Below, piece after piece: positions 7,587-14,438 of a stretch of 34,227 nucleotides of DNA (position 1 is the stretch's first letter; each line of letters opens with the position of its first letter). The notes under the pieces were generated by a model. That model was not told where the DNA came from. It saw nothing but the letters and a program-made list of their open reading frames with translations, and searched no databases. The position numbers and the translations under genes were made by a program. Source of the DNA: CAZEMR01 sp964513465 (GTDB lineage Bacteria; Bacteroidota; Ignavibacteria; Kapaibacteriales; UBA2268); assembly GCA_964513465.1 (NCBI GenBank), contig CAZEMR010000031.1, positions 1-34,227 of the forward strand, read 5' to 3'.

Positions 7587-9098
7587 TTATTCCTTTTCGC
7601 TGCCTGCTATTGCCATTGTGACTGCCGCATCGCCCGACACATTAGTGACGGTGCGGCACATATCCAGTATACGGTCTACCCCCAGAATAAGCGCAATGCC
7701 TTCCGGCGGCACATGCACCGCCTGGAGTATCATCACAAGCATAATTATACCCACACCCGGCACCGGAGCTGTGCCGATTGAGGCCAGCACTGCAGTAATC
7801 ACTATTGTTAATTGCTCTGCAATTCCGAGATCAAATCCATAGACCTGCGCGATAAATACCGCCGCCACGCCCTGATACAGTGCAGTTCCATCCATGTTTA
7901 TTGTTGCGCCCAATGGCAATACGAACCCGCTGATCTGTTTTGGCACGCCGAGGTTCTGCTCGACGCATTCGAATGTGACCGGCAGAGTGGCCGCGCTCGA
8001 GCTGGTCGAAAATCCGATTGCCTGAGCGTTGCGAATTCCTTTGAAAAACGCCATCGGACTTGATTTGCCGACAAATCTTACCAGAGAAGAATATACTACA
8101 ATCGTATGGAATAAAAGCCCGATCAGCACTGCGACAATATACCAGACAAGTGTGGATAATATATTAAATCCGAAATCGGCAATGGTTGCCGCAATCAGCG
8201 CGAATACGCCATAAGGGGCGATTTTCATTATCAGATCGACCATTTTGATCATAGTTTCGCTGATGCCGTTGAATAATGCAAGCACCGGCTCTGAATATTT
8301 TTTTTCTATAAACGTAAGCGTTATCCCGAATAATACCGCAAAAAAGACTATCTGCAGCATATTCCCCGAAGCCATTGCCTCGATCGGATTTGTGGGCACT
8401 ACGTCGACGAAGAATTCGATGATGTCGATCTCCATTTCATCAACCATCTTTTCGGAGCTTTCGGACTTGAATGTGCCCATCAGCCGGTTGCTCGATTCGG
8501 CGTCGACCTGCCTGCCTGGCTGGATAAGATTTGCTGCGCTGAGCCCGATCGTTATCGCAAAGGCCGTTGTAATTATATATATAATAAAGGTTTTGCCGCC
8601 GATTCGCCCGAGTTTCTTGATGTCGCCCAGGCTCGCCGCGCCGGCAATAAGCGAGGCAATCACCAGCGGAATTGCCAGAAAGCTCAGCAGCCGGATGAAT
8701 ATATCACCGATGAATTTAATCTCGGTCGCAATTGTCGGAATCTTGCGGATGGATACGACATTTTCGTATGATTTGACGACATGCTGATTTTTGATGATTT
8801 CGATTGTGGCGTCGAGTTTTTTCTTGCGGGAGAGTTTTTTATAATATTTGATGATCTGTATCTGGTCTTCAGCGCCGAATGCGGCGGTGTCGATTTTTAT
8901 TCCGTAATCCGTCTCGCGGGGGATGACCACCCGCAATTCGTCCCAGTTTTCGATGGTGGTTTTGTGCTCATGAAGTTCGGTATCGGTATATTTAATGCGG
9001 AGTTTATGCGGATCGACATTGAAGATTGCGCCGAAAACCGATCCGAGCGCGAGAGCAACAAGAATCTGAATATGCAGAGGAATTTTGGGTAATTTCAT
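7587..9098 (-). CDS. Dicarboxylate/amino acid:cation symporter (DAACS, GltP/GltPh type) with enlarged TM1-TM2 loop
   Basis: Inner-membrane secondary transporter using the sodium or proton gradient to import acidic amino acids or C4-dicarboxylates. Hallmarks are the Ser-rich HP1 tip STSSSAATLP (364-373), TM7 NMDG (401-404), HP2 GTAPVPG (442-448) and TM8 with Asp475, Asp479, Arg482, Thr483, Asn486 and Asp490. These match the GltPh residues D390, D394, R397, T398, N401 and D405. The equivalent of Arg397 favours an acidic substrate. At 503 residues it is longer than the family norm of about 420. The excess lies between TM1 (about 9-27) and TM2 (about 129-155), a loop normally of 10-15 residues, here about 100 and charged, facing the periplasm. 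It lies 98 bases downstream of the sigma/anti-sigma pair on the same strand and could be cotranscribed or separately promoted. Confidence 0.92.
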   Translation of the reverse strand: MKLPKIPLHIQILVALALGSVFGAIFNVDPHKLRIKYTDTELHEHKTTIENWDELRVVIPRETDYGIKIDTAAFGAEDQIQIIKYYKKLSRKKKLDATIEIIKNQHVVKSYENVVSIRKIPTIATEIKFIGDIFIRLLSFLAIPLVIASLIAGAASLGDIKKLGRIGGKTFIIYIITTAFAITIGLSAANLIQPGRQVDAESSNRLMGTFKSESSEKMVDEMEIDIIEFFVDVVPTNPIEAMASGNMLQIVFFAVLFGITLTFIEKKYSEPVLALFNGISETMIKMVDLIMKIAPYGVFALIAATIADFGFNILSTLVWYIVAVLIGLLFHTIVVYSSLVRFVGKSSPMAFFKGIRNAQAIGFSTSSSAATLPVTFECVEQNLGVPKQISGFVLPLGATINMDGTALYQGVAAVFIAQVYGFDLGIAEQLTIVITAVLASIGTAPVPGVGIIMLVMILQAVHVPPEGIALILGVDRILDMCRTVTNVSGDAAVTMAIAGSEKE

Positions 9099-9196
9099 AC
9101 TTGCCAGTGCGATTATTCATTTTGAACGGAATAATTCTGCAATATATGAAATAATCGCGAATGCGCGGAATTGCAATTTCTGGGAATTCGGGTTAT

Positions 9197-9601
9197 TTAA
9201 ATATTAAAACTGCGCTTCAACAGAAGGTCGATGGCAAGCAGGGCCAGCACTCCCAGCGCAATTATCAGATAGAGGCTGTCGAGAGAGGCCAGCGACGACC
9301 AGAACTGCGAAACCGTTGCGAGTGCATCACTCACCGGGCTGAGGGGAATATCATAATCGAGGACGCTCGCGGTCTTCGGGATATCGGATTTTCCGACAAA
9401 AGCCGGAAAAAATACGGCAGCCACAATCAGCAATATTGAAATATAAATCGGAAAGCGCGAGATCGATGGCTTGCGAAGTACGCTTTTGCTGATTGATTCG
9501 CTGATAACGCGCTGCATCACCTTGTCTGTGAAATCTGGCGCGGGGGTATCCTCCGGAGAATTTCGCAGAATATCGCGGAATATGTCTTTGTTGTTGCTCA
9601 T
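9197..9601 (-). CDS. Small membrane protein, probable anti-sigma factor
   Basis: A 134-residue protein directly downstream of an ECF sigma factor gene (7 bases apart), the usual place for its inhibitor. The N-terminal ~45 residues are soluble and charged, with PAPDFTDKVMQRV, a stretch common at the start of small Bacteroidota membrane proteins that follow ECF sigma genes. Two hydrophobic segments follow, about 50-70 and 110-130, with an extracytoplasmic loop between them. The zinc motif HxxxCxxC of classical ZAS anti-sigma factors is absent; the protein has no Cys at all. Its role is inferred from position and architecture, not from a recognised domain. Confidence 0.65.
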   Translation of the reverse strand: MSNNKDIFRDILRNSPEDTPAPDFTDKVMQRVISESISKSVLRKPSISRFPIYISILLIVAAVFFPAFVGKSDIPKTASVLDYDIPLSPVSDALATVSQFWSSLASLDSLYLIIALGVLALLAIDLLLKRSFNI

Positions 9602-9608
9602 ATGGCTT

Positions 9609-10190
9609 TCAAATATATTTCAGCTCATTTTTCAGAATTTTTGATAAATAATCGCCCATCGTCAGGCGGGCACGGAATAATTTGATCTTTACGTTTGATT
9701 TGCTCAATCCGGTAATCCCGCTTATTTCAGCGACGGAATTATCCTCGAAATAATATAAGGATACAATGGCAGCCTCCTGCGGCCCGAGCTGCTCAAGCGC
9801 TTTGCGGATTATTTCTCGTCTTTCCTTATCCGCTATTCGGCCGAGGGCGCTGTTTATTTCGTATAACCTTTCTTCGAACTGTTCGCGATCGGAGAGTTCC
9901 GGAGCCTGAGCCTCCGGTTTCGAGCGCCGCTGACGCAGTCGCGAAATCGCCGAATTATATGCAATCCGAAACAGCCATGTCGGGAACTCCGAATCTCTGC
10001 GAAATGTCTCCAGCGCTTTGTATGCCTTCAAAAAGGCGTCCGAAGCGGCTTCCTCGGCGTCTTCGGGATTGCGCAGGATTCGCACGCAGAGCGAATAAAC
10101 ACGCTGCTGGTATCTGTCGATTATTTCGGCAAACGCCGGTATATTCCCGCCCAGCACCTGTTCGATTATTTCTATGTCCGGTTCCGTCAT
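9609..10190 (-). CDS. ECF-type RNA polymerase sigma factor
   Basis: A 193-residue group 4 sigma factor. Sigma-2 spans about residues 14-90, with DAEEAASDAFLKAYKAL (core-binding part) and FPTWLFRIAYNSAISRLRQR (-10 recognition). Sigma-4 spans about 126-180, with LGPQEAAIVSLYYFEDNSVAEI and a helix-turn-helix GLSKSNVKIKLFRAR for -35 contact. An acidic linker of about 35 residues joins them. The start is ATG 10190-10188, and no other in-frame ATG lies near the N-terminus. Its own promoter matches the ECF consensus TGTAAC-N17-CGTC (10200-10226, minus strand), so it is probably autoregulated, with the downstream membrane protein as antagonist. Confidence 0.93.
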   Translation of the reverse strand: MTEPDIEIIEQVLGGNIPAFAEIIDRYQQRVYSLCVRILRNPEDAEEAASDAFLKAYKALETFRRDSEFPTWLFRIAYNSAISRLRQRRSKPEAQAPELSDREQFEERLYEINSALGRIADKERREIIRKALEQLGPQEAAIVSLYYFEDNSVAEISGITGLSKSNVKIKLFRARLTMGDYLSKILKNELKYI

Positions 10191-10199
10191 ATTTATTTT

Positions 10200-10226
10200 G
10201 ACGCAGTGAGCGCTGATGCGGTTACA
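10200..10226 (-). promoter_or_regulatory. ECF-type promoter for the sigma factor gene
   Basis: On the minus strand TGTAAC (10226 to 10221) is followed by exactly 17 bases and CGTC (10203 to 10200). This is the classic -35/-10 pair for ECF sigma factors such as B. subtilis SigX and SigM. The ATG at 10190 is only nine bases beyond CGTC, so the mRNA would be nearly leaderless. A matching copy points the other way at 10248-10274. Confidence 0.8.
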
Positions 10227-10247
10227 AATAATTATTTAGAAAAAAAA

Positions 10248-10274
10248 TGTAACCAGTGTGAAATACCCTGCGTC
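10248..10274 (+). promoter_or_regulatory. ECF-type promoter for the DUF6249-like gene
   Basis: TGTAAC (10248-10253), 17 bases, then CGTC (10271-10274). The match to the opposing promoter extends to TGTAACC at the -35 and CTGCGTCAAAA (10268-10278) at the -10. Transcription should start near 10281-10283, giving a leader of about 40 bases before ATG 10322. An additional AAATGTAAC at 10280-10288 lacks a partner CGTC. Confidence 0.8.
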
Positions 10275-10321
10275 AAAACAAATGTAACGAAAATGTACCA
10301 CATAATGCAAAGGCACAGAAA

Positions 10322-10666
10322 ATGGCCGAAGGACTTTTAATACCGATAGCTTTTTTTGCGGCGACAGTACTGATAGTTTATATCATATATACGACGCGAA
10401 ATCGCGAACGCATGGCAATGATCGAAAAGGGGGCCGATCCGAAAATGTTTCAGGACGTCAGCAAAAGATCATCAAGCTCTCTGAAACCGGCGCTTTTTCT
10501 GATAGGCATCGGCCTTGGGGTGCTGATGGGGTCATGGCTGCATTCATACTCCCGAATGGAAGAGCCTGTGGCCTTTATTTCGATGATGATTTTATTTGGG
10601 GGAATTGGGCTTCTGGTCTATTATTTTATTGAGGGAAAAAAGCTCCAGCAAAAATCAGATGAATAA
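10322..10666 (+). CDS. DUF6249-like small membrane protein
   Basis: A 114-residue protein with three hydrophobic segments: about 5-24, 55-72 and 80-106. Between the first and second is RNRERMAMIEKGADPKMF. The MAMIEKG(A)DP pattern is characteristic of the DUF6249 family, whose members are frequently encoded beside ECF sigma factors in Bacteroidota. The function of the family is unknown. Here the gene is divergent from the sigma factor and carries the same TGTAAC-N17-CGTC promoter, so it is probably a member of that sigma factor's regulon. It could be a second regulator or a membrane-stress effector; nothing in the sequence decides. Confidence 0.8.
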   Translation: MAEGLLIPIAFFAATVLIVYIIYTTRNRERMAMIEKGADPKMFQDVSKRSSSSLKPALFLIGIGLGVLMGSWLHSYSRMEEPVAFISMMILFGGIGLLVYYFIEGKKLQQKSDE

Positions 10667-10692
10667 TAATAGATTTATTGATTTCAAAAAAA

Positions 10693-10725
10693 AGCGCAGT
10701 CGGATATTCCCGGCCGCGCTCTTTT
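10693..10725. terminator. Bidirectional rho-independent terminator between convergent genes
   Basis: AGCGCAGTCGG (10693-10703) pairs with CCGGCCGCGCT (10710-10720) around a 6-base loop, with one mismatch and one G-T wobble. An A-run (10686-10693) precedes it and CTTTT (10721-10725) follows. It can therefore end the plus-strand DUF6249-like gene and the minus-strand glgA gene, whose stops are at 10666 and 10739. Confidence 0.8.
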
Positions 10726-10738
10726 AATTTATAAATAA

Positions 10739-12211
10739 TTATGGTCTGACTTTCTCGAGCGCCCATTTGAACACCTTCAGGTATTCCAGAGCGGATTTGC
10801 TCGAGGAGAATTCCTGCGCGAATGCGTTGCGTCGGATCAGATCCCAGTGCGGCTCCTCGTTGTATATCTCGAGCGCGCGGCGGATTGCCCATGCCATGTC
10901 GTCGGCGTTATACTGCCAGAATCGGAAGCCTGTGCCCTCGCCGGTTTCGGGGTAGTATTCCTCGACCGTATCGGCCAGTCCGCCGGTTTCGCGGACAATC
11001 GGGATTGTGCCGTATTTCATGGCGTACATCTGGGTAAGGCCGCAGGGTTCGAATCGCGATGGCATCAGCAGAAAGTCGCTCGAACCGATTATCCTATGCG
11101 CAATTTTATTATTATAACCTATATAAACAAGCGCCAGCTTGGGATATTTATATTTCATATAATTAAAAAAGTCTTCGTAGGTGCGGTCGCCCGAACCGAG
11201 CAATATCAGCCGGAACGATCGGTCGACCATATACTGCTCGAATTTATTGATCAAAAGATCGATGCCCTTCTGCTCGGCCAGCCGGGTTACCATGCCCATG
11301 AGCGGGAGATCGAGGTCATCCTCATCGGTAAGTCCGAAATCCTTTAGCAGGGCATGCTTATTCGCGCGTTTTTTATCAAGTCCCTGGCTGTCGAAATTTA
11401 TATACAGGTGTTTGTCCTCTTCCGGATTCCATTCATCGTAATATACTCCATTTAGTATTCCTATGAGATCAGCGCTGCGTTCGTTCAATACGTCCTGCAC
11501 TCCCTCGCTGTAGTACGGCATACGGATTTCGCGGGAATATGTCGGGCTGACTGTCGTAATTTTATCTGCGAACATCACTCCGGTCTTCATTGCGTTAACG
11601 CTGCTGTTGTGCTCGAACCATGATCCGGGATAGAACTCGCTCATGCCGAATCCGGAATACTCCATTGCGGTCGCAGGATTGAAATTCCCCTGATATGCGA
11701 GATTATGAATCGTATAAACCCCGCCGGTACGCGAAAACCGCGGATCAAATCGATAATGGGATTTCAGAAATGCCATGGTAAATGCCGTATGAAAATCATG
11801 CGCATGAATAATATCCGGCGTAAAATTGAGAGCCCTGGCTGCTTCGAATACCGCGCGATCGAAGAAAATAAACCGGCGGTCGTTATCCGGATATTCGTCC
11901 GGGTCTCCATAAATACCTGCGCGGCCGAAATATCCGTCGTGCTCGACGAAATAAACCGGCACCTCCGAGCCCGGCAGAGTGCCGACCATCAAATGTGCAT
12001 ACTCGGTCCAGTATCCCATGGGCACTACCAGCGTCAGGTAAGTGGGGCGGATGTCCCATTGATGATTGTCGATAAAGCCGTATTTGGGCATAATCACGAT
12101 AGGATTCTGGCCGAATTTCTGCCATTCGATAGGGAGCGCCGAGGCAATATCGGCCAGGCCGCCGGCTTTGGCAAAAGGAGCTACTTCGGCAGATGCTAAT
12201 AATATGTTCAT
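10739..12211 (-). CDS. glgA: Glycogen (starch) synthase, GT5 family
   Basis: Extends alpha-1,4-glucan chains from ADP-glucose in the cytoplasm. It has 490 residues, the family's usual length. The N-terminal GT-B lobe carries KAGGLAD (Lys15), the ADP-glucose-binding K-x-G-G-L motif. The C-terminal lobe has LGSGD near the start of its nucleotide-binding part and PSRFEPCGLTQMYAMKYG (from 384; Glu388 is the conserved catalytic-site Glu), then RETGGLADTV. HAHDFHTA in the first lobe is also typical. The start at 12211 gives the canonical MNILLASAEVAPFAKAGGL. It is 74 bases downstream of ispE on the same strand. No glgB, glgC or glgP is in the window. Confidence 0.96.
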   Translation of the reverse strand: MNILLASAEVAPFAKAGGLADIASALPIEWQKFGQNPIVIMPKYGFIDNHQWDIRPTYLTLVVPMGYWTEYAHLMVGTLPGSEVPVYFVEHDGYFGRAGIYGDPDEYPDNDRRFIFFDRAVFEAARALNFTPDIIHAHDFHTAFTMAFLKSHYRFDPRFSRTGGVYTIHNLAYQGNFNPATAMEYSGFGMSEFYPGSWFEHNSSVNAMKTGVMFADKITTVSPTYSREIRMPYYSEGVQDVLNERSADLIGILNGVYYDEWNPEEDKHLYINFDSQGLDKKRANKHALLKDFGLTDEDDLDLPLMGMVTRLAEQKGIDLLINKFEQYMVDRSFRLILLGSGDRTYEDFFNYMKYKYPKLALVYIGYNNKIAHRIIGSSDFLLMPSRFEPCGLTQMYAMKYGTIPIVRETGGLADTVEEYYPETGEGTGFRFWQYNADDMAWAIRRALEIYNEEPHWDLIRRNAFAQEFSSSKSALEYLKVFKWALEKVRP

Positions 12212-12285
12212 AAAGTATAATTAATCCGTATATTTATCATTGCAATTCAGATATATATATATTTTTACGATTAAATGCAAATCTA

Positions 12286-13149
12286 TTATTGATGTTCGAA
12301 ATCATCCTCTGGCGGACACATGTGCGTAAAGTATTGAGGAAACGAAGCTTTAGCCTCGAATGCCGCAGCTTTGTCGTTGAAAAATCCGAATACGGTCGCA
12401 CCGCTCCCGGAAAGCTGAGCAAAAATCGCGCCCGATTGATACAAATCTTTTTTAATTTTTTCGATTTCAGGATAATCCCGAAAAACGACTTCCTCGAAAT
12501 CATTAATAAAATATCTTTTGAGCATTTCCGGCTTTTTTATCGAGCGCTTGAAATAGAACAGCAGATCGGTTGCTTTGCGGCCGTCCTCCGAGCGGCCCAG
12601 CGCCGAATATGCCCACGCGGTAGGTATGTGGATATTAGGATTGACCAACAGTATCCAATATGGACAGGTGTAATTAAAGAACTGGAGCTGCTCGCCTCGG
12701 CCCAGAGCCACCGCGGTGCCCTTGTGCAGAAAGAATGGAATATCCGAACCCAGAGTCATTGCGAAATTATATAATTCTTTGATATTGATCGGGATACGCC
12801 AGTAATTCGTAAGCATCAGCATAGCTGTAGCTGCGTCGGAACTTCCGCCGCCAAGTCCGCCTCCGCTTGGAATTTGCTTGCGAAGTGTTATTTTTGCACC
12901 TGGGCTGCGACATGAAAAATTATTAAGCAACATTTGCGCGGCTTTATAGACAAGGTTCTCCTGCATCGGGATGCCCATCGGCGGATCGGTCTCGACTATC
13001 AGCTCTTCGCAGGGCGCAATTTCTATCGAATCCGAAAGGCAGACCCGATGGAATATCGTATTTATATTGTGGTATCCGTCGCTGCGTTTGTTGAGGATTT
13101 CGAGTCCGATATTTATTTTGCACGGAGCGTTTTGAATTATTGTTTTCAT
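12286..13149 (-). CDS. ispE: 4-diphosphocytidyl-2-C-methyl-D-erythritol kinase
   Basis: GHMP-family kinase that phosphorylates the 2-hydroxyl of CDP-methylerythritol in the MEP isoprenoid pathway. It has 287 residues. Catalytic Lys11 lies in APCKINIGL, and the glycine-rich ATP loop is IPSGGGLGGGSSDAA (from 93). Asp136 in TLGSDIPFF is the catalytic aspartate, and the C-terminal LSGSGATVFGFF is the third GHMP motif. All key residues are present. The gene is divergent from the polyprenol-kinase-like gene with 28 bases between starts, an attractive pairing since both concern isoprenoids, though this is inference. Confidence 0.95.
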   Translation of the reverse strand: MKTIIQNAPCKINIGLEILNKRSDGYHNINTIFHRVCLSDSIEIAPCEELIVETDPPMGIPMQENLVYKAAQMLLNNFSCRSPGAKITLRKQIPSGGGLGGGSSDAATAMLMLTNYWRIPINIKELYNFAMTLGSDIPFFLHKGTAVALGRGEQLQFFNYTCPYWILLVNPNIHIPTAWAYSALGRSEDGRKATDLLFYFKRSIKKPEMLKRYFINDFEEVVFRDYPEIEKIKKDLYQSGAIFAQLSGSGATVFGFFNDKAAAFEAKASFPQYFTHMCPPEDDFEHQ

Positions 13150-13177
13150 ATTTTATTATTTTAGCAAATTTCCGAAA

Positions 13178-13852
13178 ATGAATATTACAAATATGGCAAA
13201 AAATACAGACATTCCATACAACCATGAATTGCTGCGCAAGGGCATTCATCTCATTTCGTTGTCAATACCTGTCGGCTATGCAATTTTCGACCGTGAAACA
13301 GCTTTATATATATTAATTCCCCTGACGATTTTATTTCTTACGGTCGATATCTCCCGCCGGCACAATGAGTATGTTGCGCGAATGCTATATAAATATTTCG
13401 GCAATATCTTCCGCCCTCACGAGATGACCGACGGATTCGTACTCAACGGAGCGTCATGGGTGCTGCTTTCGGCGGTGATGACCATATTGATTTTTCCGAA
13501 AATAATTGCGGTTACTGCTTTCACAATTCTGATCATATCGGATATCTGCGCCGCTCTGATCGGCCGCAAATGGGGCCGGACTCCGCTTTTCGGCAAGTCG
13601 GTCGAAGGCACAATGGCGTTTATTATATCGGCTATTCTGGTTATAATCGCAATCGGGCTTATGACCGCTGCGCCGATGTCTTATTATATTACAGGAATTA
13701 TTGCCTCGATTATTGGAGGAATTGTCGAAGCCGGATCGAAATCGCTCGATGTGGATGATAATCTCTCGATCCCTGTGTCGGTCGGACTTGTGATGTGGCT
13801 GGGCGGGATAATCGCCGCCAGTTATTCAATGTCATTTTTACAGGTAATGTAA
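13178..13852 (+). CDS. Dolichol/phytol kinase or CDP-diglyceride synthase-like membrane protein
   Basis: A 224-residue polytopic inner-membrane protein of the SEC59/VTE5 polyprenol kinase group, which uses CTP to phosphorylate long-chain isoprenoid alcohols; related proteins are CDP-diacylglycerol synthases. The signature is SDICAALIGRKWG (121-133), followed by GKSVEGTMAF (139-148). The Asp and KSxEG residues correspond to the CTP-binding motif of this superfamily. About six hydrophobic segments surround it. MNITNMAKN starts at 13178; ATG 13193 is an alternative. It is divergent from ispE and its stop overlaps the next ATG (TAATG). Substrate inferred, not shown; a polyprenol-recycling role would fit the sugar-polymer genes further on. 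Confidence 0.8.
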   Translation: MNITNMAKNTDIPYNHELLRKGIHLISLSIPVGYAIFDRETALYILIPLTILFLTVDISRRHNEYVARMLYKYFGNIFRPHEMTDGFVLNGASWVLLSAVMTILIFPKIIAVTAFTILIISDICAALIGRKWGRTPLFGKSVEGTMAFIISAILVIIAIGLMTAAPMSYYITGIIASIIGGIVEAGSKSLDVDDNLSIPVSVGLVMWLGGIIAASYSMSFLQVM

Positions 13853-13930
13853 TGAAACAGAATAATTCATTCACAAAATATTTTTCTATGATACTTGCTG
13901 CGGGATTATTCGTTGTTGTTTTTTTTTGTT
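13852..13930 (+). other. Out-of-frame signal peptide with T9 tract, 5' part of the next gene
   Basis: ATG 13852 overlaps the stop of the previous gene (TAATG) and encodes MKQNNSFTKYF, then SMILAAGLFVVVFF, an ordinary signal peptide or membrane anchor. After the nine-T run at 13919-13927 this frame leads into a sequence without protein character. The +2 frame continues as the conserved-looking body from about 13926. One extra T, or two fewer, would join the two parts. The upstream part of the body frame has no ATG or GTG after its stop at 13863-13865. The split is therefore a homopolymer error, a slippage switch or a real frameshift. Confidence 0.6.
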
Positions 13931-14438
13931 CATTCTGCGGGATAATCCCTCATACGAAATTAGGGATTACTTTGCCGACAGCGCGGGCGCCCAGAGGACT
14001 GTCTTCATGTTTATCGAAACGGAAGACGCCAATCAGGATTTTGTCCGCAACGCCGGATACAGCATGATCCGCACGCATCCTCTGCTGTTTTTCGATTCTG
14101 ATTCGACAGAATATATCTGTGTGGCTTATTTTTATGATGCGGACGATGTCCGGCCTATTACAAGCGACCTGACCGAAAAACTAGACGAAAATTATCCCGG
14201 AAGGGGAGGCATTGAGCGGCGGCTGGCATATGCCGATCATGGATATATATATACTGCATATCTGCGTAAAAAATCCGGAAGAATAATCGCCCGCGATACC
14301 TTGTTCGAATCCCCTGTGTTCATTCCAGGTCCCGGCATGAAAGCCCGCGATATATTCAATCCCGCTCCGCAGCCGGCGGATACAATTGCTCCGGCGCAGC
14401 AAGAATTAATTGATACTACCGAATCAGAGGAGGAATAA
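13926..14438 (+). CDS. Unknown exported protein, body frame (N-terminus disrupted by T9 tract)
   Basis: Not recognised. The open frame encodes about 170 residues from a TTG at 13926, or 143 from the first ATG at 14007. Neither is a convincing start, because a signal peptide in another frame (13852-13930) lies directly upstream. The body begins FILRDNPSYEIRDYF and continues as a compact domain with alternating strands (TVFMFIETEDA, YICVAYFYDADD, GYIYTAYLRKKSGRIIARD). It ends in a Pro/Ala/Thr/Glu-rich tail (PAPQPADTIAPAQQ...TESEEE). The tail and the leader suggest an extracytoplasmic location. Its stop is contiguous with the ATG of the threonine aldolase gene. Function unknown. Confidence 0.6.
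   Translation: MFILRDNPSYEIRDYFADSAGAQRTVFMFIETEDANQDFVRNAGYSMIRTHPLLFFDSDSTEYICVAYFYDADDVRPITSDLTEKLDENYPGRGGIERRLAYADHGYIYTAYLRKKSGRIIARDTLFESPVFIPGPGMKARDIFNPAPQPADTIAPAQQELIDTTESEEE

Noticed and set aside
9099..9196. A promoter or RNA element between the anti-sigma gene and the symporter gene
   Set aside because: No clear promoter pair, T-run hairpin or tRNA-like fold could be seen in these 98 bases.
10283..10300. A second ECF promoter at the TGTAAC repeat 10283-10288
   Set aside because: No CGTC lies 15-18 bases downstream; probably a chance or remnant -35 copy.
12289..12774. 161-codon plus-strand frame opposite ispE
   Set aside because: Antisense to ispE, no promoter or ribosome site, no family resemblance.
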